Below are positions 6,911 through 12,753 of a DNA stretch of 64,000 nucleotides, piece by piece. The notes under the pieces were generated by a model, which made no database searches, was not told where the DNA came from, and saw only the letters and a list, made by a program, of their open reading frames with translations. The stretch is taken from contig DHMX01000022.1 in assembly GCA_002406015.1 (NCBI GenBank), positions 186,001 through 250,000 of the forward strand. The letters run 5' to 3'. Origin of the DNA: Lachnospiraceae bacterium UBA4631 (lineage in GTDB: Bacteria > Bacillota > Clostridia > Lachnospirales > Lachnospiraceae). Both the position numbers and the translations under genes were made by a program. Each line of letters opens with the position of its first letter. Position 1 is the stretch's first letter.

Positions 6911-7011
6911 TTTTCCGTAAGTTAATATATTTTTCCGGTTTTTTCCGTTTTATATGGAAAGAATTTTATCCAGTGTTTTCAAGGCTTTGAAGGTGTTTTT
7001 TCCGTTTTCCG
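6911..7011 (-). repeat. Iterons CGGAAAA beside the replication origin
   Basis: Five copies of CGGAAAA (read on -; TTTTCCG on +) occur at 6911-6917, 6931-6937, 6941-6947, 6998-7004 and 7005-7011. The last two are in perfect tandem and touch the 3' foot of the origin stem in the rep-sense direction. In circoviruses, tandem hexamers in the same place are Rep-binding sites; by analogy these are the probable Rep iterons. Confidence 0.75.
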
Positions 7012-7044
7012 TAAGTGGGGGGTAATACTAACCCCCACTTGCGG
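7009..7044 (-). other. Replication origin stem-loop with nonanucleotide TAGTATTAC
   Basis: A 13-bp stem (CCGCAAGTGGGGG on -, one G-T wobble) encloses a 10-nt loop. Read on the rep-sense strand the loop is TTAGTATTAC, containing TAGTATTAC at 7030-7022. This matches the NANTATTAC nicking motif of circoviruses and relatives. By analogy Rep would cut between TAGTATT and AC, between 7024 and 7023 on the minus strand. The element lies upstream of rep in the same sense, with tandem iterons at its foot. The motif is read directly; the origin function is inferred from it and from the CRESS-type Rep. Confidence 0.88.
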
Positions 7045-7052
7045 AGGTTAAC

Positions 7053-7109
7053 GATTCCGACACCAGCAGCGGAATCTGTCACCCTTTGTATTCCCTCTCA
7101 AAGGGGAAT
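7053..7109. other. Two short hairpins downstream of the origin
   Basis: GATTCCG...CGGAATC (7053-7075) and ATTCCC...GGGGAAT (about 7090-7109). Short perfect stems in a gene-free region, part of the dense secondary structure between 7009 and 7660. Confidence 0.6.
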
Positions 7110-7133
7110 ATATAAATCTATGACCGAAAGAGG

Positions 7134-7206
7134 GCAGTAGAAAAGCTAGAAAAGCCACATGCCGCGTCTGCCGCGTCAGTGCCTTTTCTTTTCGCTTTTC
7201 TACTGC
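7134..7206. other. Hairpin with perfect 13-bp stem
   Basis: GCAGTAGAAAAGC (7134-7146) pairs perfectly with GCTTTTCTACTGC (7194-7206), with further internal pairing. It overlaps the left arm of the 30-bp long-range inverted repeat, so two alternative folds are possible. Confidence 0.7.
7168..7197. repeat. Left arm of perfect 30-bp inverted repeat
   Basis: Perfect reverse complement of 7626-7655, with 428 bp between the arms. The enclosed segment contains two large hairpins and an 18-bp direct repeat (CTTCCGGTTGCTCCGCAC at 7219-7236 and 7591-7608). In single-stranded phage DNA the arms would close a large domain. Confidence 0.9.
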
Positions 7207-7236
7207 AACAACAGGATGCTTCCGGTTGCTCCGCAC

Positions 7237-7305
7237 AAATACAGTGGTGTAAATCAATCCGAAGAACAAAAAGCATGTTTTCGATTGATTTACACCGCTG
7301 TATTT
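7237..7305. other. Long hairpin (23-bp stem), candidate complementary-strand origin or packaging signal
   Basis: Positions 7237-7259 pair with 7283-7305 over 23 bp with one G-T wobble. The 23-nt loop can pair further (GAA/TTC edges, AACA/TGTT). No T-run follows. A hairpin this long in the gene-free region of a filamentous phage is the usual place for a packaging signal or for the structure that primes the second strand; which of these applies cannot be told from sequence. Confidence 0.75.
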
Positions 7306-7317
7306 GATTCCACATTG

Positions 7318-7347
7318 TTGACACTCTTTTCATTTAATTATTATAAA
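7318..7347 (+). promoter_or_regulatory. Promoter-like sequence without an obvious gene
   Basis: TTGACA (7318-7323) followed after 17-18 bp by TTATAAA. It points rightward into a stretch without a credible gene. It may make a primer or non-coding RNA, or be fortuitous. Confidence 0.4.
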
Positions 7348-7499
7348 GATGCCGGGGAGCTTCTAATACTACCGCAATCGGTTAGTAATGCACTTATATG
7401 CTTTACTAAGAGGCACGTCAAAGCTATTTATGGCACTTACCAGCCATTGAACCGCTCCGCTATTCAATAGCTGATATGCCGATTATATATCTTTGCCTT

Positions 7500-7560
7500 A
7501 TGTGTCAAGTAAAATCTTCCTTTTTCGGTATCCCGAAAAAGAGTATTTCACTTGACACAA
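7500..7560. other. Two-part hairpin
   Basis: The outer stem TGTGTCAAGT/ACTTGACACA, extended by a few imperfect pairs, encloses an inner perfect stem CTTTTTCGG (7520-7528)/CCGAAAAAG (7533-7541) with a 4-nt loop. A second strong structure of the gene-free region. Confidence 0.75.
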
Positions 7561-7625
7561 TCGGAAGGATTCCGGCATCTGGCGGTTATTCTTCCGGTTG
7601 CTCCGCACTGGGGCAGTAACCTTAT

Positions 7626-7655
7626 AAGCGAAAAGAAAAGGCACTGACGCGGCAG
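7626..7655. repeat. Right arm of perfect 30-bp inverted repeat
   Basis: Perfect reverse complement of 7168-7197. The stretch up to about 7718 beyond it has no gene. Confidence 0.9.
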
Positions 7656-7719
7656 GCTTGCATATTTTACTTTTTTAACTTTCCAAAACCTCTTTTTTAT
7701 CATAGATATTGATAATTGT

Positions 7720-7734
7720 ACCGCAAGTGGGGGG
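7720..7734 (+). repeat. Extra copy of the origin stem sequence
   Basis: ACCGCAAGTGGGGGG repeats one strand of the origin stem (CCGCAAGTGGGGG on the minus strand at 7044-7032) but without the partner strand or loop, and in the opposite orientation. It may be a spare Rep-binding or termination site, or a relic of a second origin. Confidence 0.65.
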
Positions 7735-7750
7735 AGTGATTATATAAAAA

Positions 7751-7767
7751 AACCGCCTGCTGGCGGT
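7751..7767 (-). terminator. Intrinsic terminator after the 56-aa gene
   Basis: ACCGCC-tgct-GGCGGT flanked by A7 on one side and TTTT on the other, hence potentially bidirectional. It lies 6 bp past the stop of the 56-residue minus-strand gene. Confidence 0.8.
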
Positions 7768-7772
7768 CTTTT

Positions 7773-7943
7773 CTAATCTTCCAAGCTACTTTGCAAATTA
7801 TCAATAACTCTTTGCAATTTCACAGCTTTTTCTTCCTCTGTTTCCAATTCTAAAACTTCCTTTAAGTCATCAATGATTAGTCTAATATACGCTTTGAATT
7901 GTCCTTGCGTCATGCTTTTATTCTCCTTTGATTGATATTCCAT
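7773..7943 (-). CDS. Small hypothetical protein (56 aa), repressor-controlled
   Basis: ATG at 7943 preceded by an AAGGAGG site 7 bp upstream and followed by a terminator; too short for usual gene tracks but well supported. The product (MEYQSKENKSMTQGQFKAYI...ending LQSSLED) is charged and has heptad-like leucines, so a short coiled coil is likely. Its promoter at 7977-8005 carries the TTTGTGCCTAATA operator. No function can be assigned. Confidence 0.7.
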   Translation of the reverse strand: MEYQSKENKSMTQGQFKAYIRLIIDDLKEVLELETEEEKAVKLQRVIDNLQSSLED

Positions 7944-7976
7944 CAAGTGAACCTCCTTTTTTCTCTTGATACTATT

Positions 7977-8005
7977 ACTATAACTTATTTGTGCCTAATA
8001 ATCAA
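7977..8005 (-). promoter_or_regulatory. Promoter of the 56-aa gene with operator in spacer
   Basis: On the minus strand: TTGATT (8000-8005), 17 bp and TATAGT (7977-7982). The operator TTTGTGCCTAATA (7988-8000 on +) occupies the spacer. A degenerate copy, TTTGTGCTTAAT, lies at 8021-8032 over the stop of the upstream gene. Confidence 0.75.
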
Positions 8006-8027
8006 TATTTAATTATGCTTTTTGTGC

Positions 8028-8240
8028 TTAATTTTCCTTTGATTTTTTTCTTTCTAATTTATCAAGTTCTTTTATTACTGTTTCTTTTATAAATGCATTA
8101 CAACTTTTTCCAGTGAGTTCCTTAATTCTATCTTTAGTTCCTAACGGAAATTGACAATTAACTCTATCTACCGTCTTCATAAAGTCAGCAACAGCCTTTC
8201 TTCTTTGTTCTTTTTGCTTTTCCGTATATTCAACAGCCAT
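8028..8240 (-). CDS. Ribbon-helix-helix-like small regulator (70 aa)
   Basis: A basic protein whose second half (PLGTKDRIKELTGKSCNAFIKETVIKELDKLE) has the strand-helix-helix pattern of CopG/Arc-type DNA-binding proteins. The N-terminus is a charged helix (TEKQKEQRRKAVADFM). Repeats of TTTGTGCCTAATA lie in its own promoter, in the promoter of the 56-residue gene and before the divergent 92-residue gene, which fits an autoregulated repressor. RHH membership is inferred from pattern only. It could set copy number or control the origin region. Confidence 0.7.
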   Translation of the reverse strand: MAVEYTEKQKEQRRKAVADFMKTVDRVNCQFPLGTKDRIKELTGKSCNAFIKETVIKELDKLERKKSKEN

Positions 8241-8266
8241 TATTCATACTCCTTTCTTTTTGTCCT

Positions 8267-8295
8267 ATTATAATTCTTTTGTGCCTAACAGTCAA
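8267..8295 (-). promoter_or_regulatory. Promoter of the RHH-like gene with operator in spacer
   Basis: On the minus strand: TTGACT (8290-8295), 17 bp and TATAAT (8267-8272), with the operator TTTGTGCCTAACA (8278-8290 on +) inside the spacer. Confidence 0.8.
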
Positions 8296-8386
8296 TACTA
8301 TTTGTGCCTTATACATAATTCACAAAAGAAGCTACTATATGTGCCTAATATTTGTCGAGTATTCCAAATTGTATTTGTGCCTAATA
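8278..8386. repeat. Operator array TTTGTGCCTAATA
   Basis: Near-identical copies at 8278-8290, 8301-8313 (ends CCTTATA), 8338-8350 (starts TATGTG) and 8374-8386, all in the same direction, plus an outlier at 7988-8000. The last copy overlaps a TATAAT (8385-8390) that could serve the rightward 92-residue gene. Confidence 0.8.
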
Positions 8387-8436
8387 TAATTTATAATAAT
8401 AATATAAAGGATACCATAAAGCGGAGGTAATGAAAT

Positions 8437-8715
8437 ATGATTAACATTAAAGAAGTAAAAGCAAACTGCAAGGAGAGAAGAGTATTATATCCTAGTGACT
8501 TAAAAGAACTTTGCATCAAGAACAGATGGTACACCAAAGGCACAGACGAAGATTATAATAATCTTTTTGACTTTATCCGAGAAAAAGAAATTACTACAGA
8601 TGCAATCGTAGATATAGCATTCAACATATTCCAGCATAGCAACTTACGCGAAGAATCTTTTTCTTTTGTCATGTTTGAAGTTGGAAGAATCTGTACTACA
8701 TTTATTGGATATTAA
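8437..8715 (+). CDS. Hypothetical inovirus protein (92 aa)
   Basis: Not recognised. A soluble protein (MINIKEVKANCKERRVLYPSDLKELCIKNRWYTKGTDEDYNNLFDFIREKE...) with a good site GCGGAGG upstream. It is divergent from the RHH-like gene and shares the operator array, so it is probably co-regulated. A weak hairpin with a T-rich tail (about 8775-8802, AAGCC...GGGCTTTTTC) may terminate it. Confidence 0.65.
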   Translation: MINIKEVKANCKERRVLYPSDLKELCIKNRWYTKGTDEDYNNLFDFIREKEITTDAIVDIAFNIFQHSNLREESFSFVMFEVGRICTTFIGY

Positions 8716-8884
8716 TATCTAAGCAGTCCTTTTTTGCAGAATGATATGTATGGCCCATATGAAAGAACTGAAGAAGCCTAACGTCTGGGCTTTTTCTTTT
8801 ACTTAAAAGGAGAGTAGCAACCTTGCACAACGCAACACACAAGAAAACAGTGGTAAGCCTACCGCTAAAGCGGCAGGCTACTAC
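8716..8884. other. Gap between convergent genes
   Basis: No gene is seen. Besides the weak hairpin at about 8775-8802 it holds AGCCTaCCGCT-aa-AGCGGcAGGCT (about 8858-8881), directly past the zot stop. This lacks a T-run; it may still end or stabilise the long leftward transcript. Confidence 0.55.
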
Positions 8885-9862
8885 CTAACCTTTTACCATT
8901 TTCTTGCCTTTTCTGGATAGATTTCTAGTATCAAATACCGTAGAAGTACGTTGTCTGTTTTCTAAAATCTCCTTGCTGGATTTACTCTTTTCTTTAGCAA
9001 TCAAATTAACAAGAGCTTTAGTATCGTACAATTTATACTGCCAATCGGCTACATGCATAAATTGCCAATTCAAACGCTTAATATAACGTGGATTGTCGCA
9101 AGTTTCCAAGTCATAGGCACTGTAGACATGATGAATGACAGTGTTCAGTAACGGAATGTGCTGGCATTCAATTACTCTATCCATAATATTCCGAACTAAT
9201 GCATCTAGATACCGAAAACGCTGTCCTACGAATATTATATACATATTGTTATGCCGACAAGTAACAAGGCTCTTGATTTGTTCCTCATTCTGGAAGTTAT
9301 CCTTAAAATTCCGGGCATTCATTACAGCGTTGCACTCGTCTATTAGAATAATATTATAAGTGCTAGAATTGTCCTGTTTGCCTAAATCCACTAACTGTTG
9401 CATATTCTTAAATGGAGTTACCGGGATACCATCTATATCCAGATTGGCAATAACATTCACTTTCCAATTAATCCAATGCGGCTTATCGCACTTATAATCA
9501 TAGGTTCTAGCACCATTATACTTATGATACAACCGATAGACTTTGCAAACAGCGGATAAGGTCTTACAACAACCAAAAACCCTAGAAGAATGGGCTACAT
9601 AGCCATCTATAACCCCTATATCTTTAGGGTAGTTATATTCCTTATATCGGAAATAGTTAATACTATTCACCACGAAAGAGCGTAATAACTTGTCAAAGTT
9701 CGTAACCGCATAACGATATGGTGTCCAAAATAAAAGCAAAATAGCACCCAAGGCAAGCCATTTTTTACCAAAACCGATTAACACAAAGAGTAAGCCAGAA
9801 TAACAAAGAAAGATTAACAGCATCCGAACTAGTTTTTTTATCAATTTCTTATCCAACTGCAT
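8885..9862 (-). CDS. zot: Zot/pI-type morphogenesis ATPase of filamentous phage
   Basis: Inner-membrane ATPase that drives virion assembly and extrusion. Two hydrophobic segments occur near the N-terminus (about residues 9-42), followed by a P-loop ATPase domain: VFGCCKTLSAV, then IILIDECNA (Walker B) and IIFVGQRF. In the P-loop the glycine normally before Lys is Cys (TGT versus GGT), which is unusual. ATG 9862 overlaps the preceding stop as TGATG, indicating translational coupling; a GTG one codon earlier is the alternative. The tail is basic (RKGKKMVKG). Last gene of the structural operon. At 325 residues it has the typical length. Confidence 0.9.
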   Translation of the reverse strand: MQLDKKLIKKLVRMLLIFLCYSGLLFVLIGFGKKWLALGAILLLFWTPYRYAVTNFDKLLRSFVVNSINYFRYKEYNYPKDIGVIDGYVAHSSRVFGCCKTLSAVCKVYRLYHKYNGARTYDYKCDKPHWINWKVNVIANLDIDGIPVTPFKNMQQLVDLGKQDNSSTYNIILIDECNAVMNARNFKDNFQNEEQIKSLVTCRHNNMYIIFVGQRFRYLDALVRNIMDRVIECQHIPLLNTVIHHVYSAYDLETCDNPRYIKRLNWQFMHVADWQYKLYDTKALVNLIAKEKSKSSKEILENRQRTSTVFDTRNLSRKGKKMVKG

Positions 9863-10014
9863 CACCTACCTATATTTTTAGCGAATGGAACAATCGCAGA
9901 CAGCAGGGCAGACAGCACATGGACTACCAAGCATAAACATAAACAACGAGCCACGAATATATATTCCGGAGCAAGAACCAAATCACCAACTAATAATTGA
10001 ATTAACGAATCCAT
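9862..10014 (-). CDS. Small inovirus membrane protein (50 aa)
   Basis: ATG 10014 with AAGGTGGTG upstream; the TGA overlaps the zot start. The product (MDSLIQLLVGDLVLAPEYIFVARCLCLC...NIGR) is almost entirely hydrophobic with a basic end: one or two membrane segments. By position between the adsorption protein and zot it is a candidate minor virion protein (pVII/pIX/pVI type). Confidence 0.75.
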   Translation of the reverse strand: MDSLIQLLVGDLVLAPEYIFVARCLCLCLVVHVLSALLSAIVPFAKNIGR

Positions 10015-10049
10015 ATTACACCACCTTTTTGAATATTAATATTCAAGTT

Positions 10050-10172
10050 TTATTTCTGCCGGAGATTGGCAGAAATCTTGACCAAATCTGTTCTAATAAT
10101 TTCATAACAGCGGAAGAGTAGCCAAATAAGAAACCACATCCGCAATAAATTATAGATTGTTTCTAAATCCAT
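10050..10172 (-). CDS. Small inovirus membrane protein (40 aa)
   Basis: ATG 10172 with AAAGGAG 9 bp upstream. It has one membrane helix (about residues 8-21, LLRMWFLIWLLF) and a basic amphipathic tail (RTDLVKISANLRQK), the size and layout of a minor coat protein. Its start lies 12 bp past the preceding stop. Confidence 0.75.
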   Translation of the reverse strand: MDLETIYNLLRMWFLIWLLFRCYEIIRTDLVKISANLRQK

Positions 10173-10184
10173 ACATATTCTCCT

Positions 10185-10346
10185 TTAATCACCCATCTGA
10201 AACAAAAAGCGGATAAAACCAAGAAACACCAATATAAATACAGCAAAGCCAATAGCTCCGGCAAGTGAAAAGTTATAACCGCCAATCGTAACGTTTACAG
10301 TCAACAGCCAACTCATAAACATAAATAATTGCTTAAATACTGCCAT
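10185..10346 (-). CDS. Small inovirus membrane protein (53 aa)
   Basis: ATG 10346 lies 10 bp past the stop of the adsorption-protein gene, with AGGGGTG upstream. Hydrophobic throughout with a central long segment (NFSLAGAIGFAVFILVFLGFI). In Ff-type phages a pVI-like minor coat gene sits here, between gene III and gene I; this is a positional suggestion only. Confidence 0.75.
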   Translation of the reverse strand: MAVFKQLFMFMSWLLTVNVTIGGYNFSLAGAIGFAVFILVFLGFIRFLFQMGD

Positions 10347-10356
10347 ATAATCACCC

Positions 10357-11874
10357 CTATATAAATTTCAAAGCGAACTTTAACAACAGGAATCCGGCAT
10401 AAACAGCCAGCACAAAAGCTATAATAGCCCATATATAAGCGGGAATCTGATACAAGGCGGCACCCATCAAAGTCAAATAGCCATCTTTGCCAAGCAAACC
10501 AAAGCCATTTTTAATATATCCGGTAATATCTTCCTGTGTATAACCGTCAGAGGATATACCAGAGGAAATACCTTGACCTTGATTATTAAACTCAAATGAA
10601 TCACCGGACATTTTGCCGGCATCATCATAAAATACAGATTCCGAGCCATAACGCTCACGCATGGCATTATTAAGCCAATTATAAGTATAAGTATCTTTGC
10701 TATAAACAACGTCATTTCCTTTTTGGATACTCATACGAATATCAACCGCATAACCAATTAAAGTATATTTATTAACCTTTGGAACGAGAGAACCACCAAC
10801 TATATAATCAGTAGCATCCATATCGTTGTATACAAATTCTTTTTTAGCAGTCAATACACGAGAAAAACTGGTGGAACAACTTTCTTTATCTGCCGCAGTA
10901 ATTCTATCCAGTTCTACAGCAAGCAGAGGAGAAGTGGAATCTTCTTTTGCAATCTGCTTAAATCCAACGGTAGATATTCCTTTATAAGCTGAAACTAATA
11001 ACTTACCGTCTGCATCATACTGGATTATTTCATCCATTTTTGCTCCATTTGGTAAACTAGAACTCATAGAACCAACTGCATTACCATACCGTAATACTAA
11101 ATCGTTAAATATACCAACCTTGCTGGAATCCGCATAAATAGCGGCGGCATAATATTCCACATAGGCTACAGTGTGTTCCTCCTCTGATGTACCATCTTTA
11201 TCCGGTATCTTTGCGTTTAGGGAAAAATAAGTATTTGCCATTTCATCCGACATACGAGCGTTATAATCTGCTGTATTATTCGCATTAATTGTCAATGTAG
11301 CTAAATCGAAATAAGGGTAATTTTCGTCATAGCTATAATCCACAAAGCTACTTTTAATTTCATCATAATTATCAGCTTCACTTACATCAATTTGACCCTT
11401 GGCATATAAGATAGCTTTATCAGCACTGGAAAACTTTGGAATTTTCAATTCCAATGAATCAGCAGATAAATAAAAACCATCAATGGTATAATAACCCTCA
11501 TTATTTAGCACAAAATTACCGGTATTCGTAGAACTGCCATTCGTGCCAATAATATCCGCATACGTGATAAACGATTGCACATCGCCAAATGAATCACCAC
11601 GACCAAACACAACATAAGAGCCATTTTGAGCCTTATAACAACAATAATAATATGACTTACCCGGAGCATACCACATTACAGTTTGATGCATAATATTCTT
11701 ACATGAACCCAACAGAATATTTTTAGCGGTATTTGTATCAGCCTTTTCCATATCTTTTGTATCCTCTGCATGAACATCATATTTTTTGATACAAAACAGA
11801 GTAGCAATACCGACTACCAAAGCTAAAATAACCATGGTAACAGTAAATAAAAATTGTTTTTTATTTTCATTCAT
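10357..11874 (-). CDS. Large double-anchored virion protein, probable adsorption protein (pIII-like)
   Basis: A 505-residue protein with an N-terminal hydrophobic segment (about residues 9-28, signal or anchor), an extracellular region of about 440 residues rich in Tyr, Asp, Asn and Ser, and a C-terminal membrane helix (about residues 476-498) with a short basic tail. In inoviruses the largest structural protein, placed between the major coat gene and zot with a C-terminal anchor, is the host-adsorption protein. No similarity to pIII was detected by eye, so the role rests on architecture and position. It starts 65 bp after the coat gene. Confidence 0.75.
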   Translation of the reverse strand: MNENKKQFLFTVTMVILALVVGIATLFCIKKYDVHAEDTKDMEKADTNTAKNILLGSCKNIMHQTVMWYAPGKSYYYCCYKAQNGSYVVFGRGDSFGDVQSFITYADIIGTNGSSTNTGNFVLNNEGYYTIDGFYLSADSLELKIPKFSSADKAILYAKGQIDVSEADNYDEIKSSFVDYSYDENYPYFDLATLTINANNTADYNARMSDEMANTYFSLNAKIPDKDGTSEEEHTVAYVEYYAAAIYADSSKVGIFNDLVLRYGNAVGSMSSSLPNGAKMDEIIQYDADGKLLVSAYKGISTVGFKQIAKEDSTSPLLAVELDRITAADKESCSTSFSRVLTAKKEFVYNDMDATDYIVGGSLVPKVNKYTLIGYAVDIRMSIQKGNDVVYSKDTYTYNWLNNAMRERYGSESVFYDDAGKMSGDSFEFNNQGQGISSGISSDGYTQEDITGYIKNGFGLLGKDGYLTLMGAALYQIPAYIWAIIAFVLAVYAGFLLLKFALKFI

Positions 11875-11939
11875 ATTCTTATCACCCCTTTCTTATAAAA
11901 ATAGGGTAGTAGCACTAAACTACTACCCATACAAAATCA

Positions 11940-12140
11940 TTAGCGGCTAATTGCCTTAATTCGATAGACAATACCGAATCCAGCCGGAACTAACAAGCCA
12001 AGGATGAAGATAGCCGAGAGGATATTCTCACTCTTGATTACATCCAAAATCCAAGTCATAACCGTTTTACCCATGTCGAGTGCAGCACTTGCATCAAACG
12101 AACCGCCAGCGGCTTCCGCTAAAGTCATTAATGGACCCAT
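11940..12140 (-). CDS. Major coat protein (pVIII-like)
   Basis: A 66-residue protein with the classic filamentous coat layout: a small-residue, weakly acidic N-terminal part (AEAAGGSFDASAALDMG), a central helix and membrane segment (about residues 40-58, LSAIFILGLLVPAGFGIVY) and a basic C-terminus (RIKAISR) for DNA contact. No signal peptide is evident; the Pf3 coat protein is a known precedent for leaderless insertion. ATG 12140 has AAAGGAGG 9 bp upstream. It lies directly downstream of the ssDNA-binding protein gene, the order seen in inoviruses. Confidence 0.82.
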   Translation of the reverse strand: MGPLMTLAEAAGGSFDASAALDMGKTVMTWILDVIKSENILSAIFILGLLVPAGFGIVYRIKAISR

Positions 12141-12142
12141 AG

Positions 12143-12541
12143 TTATTTACCTCCTTTTCTAGATTTATCATCAACAGCTTGACCGTCTGGAAGAGTAGCT
12201 TGTGAGACATTACCGGAAGTGCTTTCCGGATATTCTTCCTTTGGAAAACCGTTAATATACAAGTTGAATGCCATATCAAAATTGACACCATTCACATCCC
12301 GACCATTAATAATCGAGCGACTAAGACCGATAGAACAATCAAATCTATCTTGCTGCAACGTGCTTAACTCCTTGTAAACTTCCTCACTGATGAACTTATC
12401 AAATGAGATACCAGCCAACAACGGGAAATCCGGACAGCCAACTATAACTCCTTGGAATCTATAATATTCCTTACCGGAACGCTGACTAACAGCACTAATT
12501 AATTTTGTAGCAACCACATCTGCAATAATTTGTTTATTCAT
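12143..12541 (-). CDS. Probable ssDNA-binding protein (gene V-like)
   Basis: A 132-residue soluble protein. The first about 95 residues alternate polar and hydrophobic strands (YYRFQGVIVGCPDFPLLAGISF...), suggesting a beta-rich fold, followed by a Ser/Gly/acidic then basic tail (TLPDGQAVDDKSRKGGK). No signature motif is visible. The assignment comes from size, tail and position directly before the coat gene. AGGAGG lies upstream of ATG 12541. The first codons are preserved in the left phage remnant. Confidence 0.6.
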   Translation of the reverse strand: MNKQIIADVVATKLISAVSQRSGKEYYRFQGVIVGCPDFPLLAGISFDKFISEEVYKELSTLQQDRFDCSIGLSRSIINGRDVNGVNFDMAFNLYINGFPKEEYPESTSGNVSQATLPDGQAVDDKSRKGGK

Positions 12542-12734
12542 TTTTATTCCTCCTTGAAATTCTTAAAAAACTCTACATTAATATCTGTTGCCCATTCCTG
12601 AAAATCATGCTGTAGTTTCCAAACGTGAAACGTATTTATCACAAAGCAGATAGCCAAGACGAGCCATAAAACGAACATAAAAAAACCACCTCTCTTTTCT
12701 TGAAATAGTAGTATCTACCTAGCGGATAAATCTA
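12527..12734. repeat. Right copy of 209-bp direct repeat flanking the complete prophage
   Basis: Matches 3789-3997, from the ssb start codons to the tail codons KNVDLSAR of the 81-residue gene. Similarity ends just after AGCGGATAAATCTA, where host DNA begins, so this is also the right prophage boundary. Confidence 0.9.
12544..12678 (-). CDS. Small inovirus membrane protein (44 aa)
   Basis: ATG 12678 with AGAGAGGTGG upstream. It has an N-terminal membrane helix (MFVLWLVLAICFVINTF) and a charged helical tail (HDFQEWATDINVEFFKNFKEE). It ends 2 bp before the ssb start. Conserved as a (now interrupted) copy at 3856-3942, so it is a real phage gene. In the circular form it follows the 81-residue gene. 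A minor coat protein is possible. Confidence 0.78.
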   Translation of the reverse strand: MFVLWLVLAICFVINTFHVWKLQHDFQEWATDINVEFFKNFKEE

Positions 12735-12753
12735 CGTTTTTCCGCATGAAGTA

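Noticed and set aside
7159..7470. Open frame of 103 codons on + in the origin region
   Set aside because: It runs through perfect inverted repeats and hairpins, lacks a ribosome-binding site, and its sequence looks like chance translation of structured DNA.
6900..8400. CRISPR array suggested by repeated short motifs
   Set aside because: The repeats are iterons, operators and inverted repeats of 7-30 bp without regular spacers; no cas gene is present.
8858..8881. Fragment of a tRNA gene as integration target
   Set aside because: The hairpin has no tRNA-like T arm or acceptor; it is a simple inverted repeat behind zot.
9885..10121. Open frame of 78 codons on + between zot and the adsorption protein
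   Set aside because: It is antisense to the well-supported 50- and 40-residue membrane protein genes, has no convincing ribosome-binding site and a composition typical of a shadow frame.
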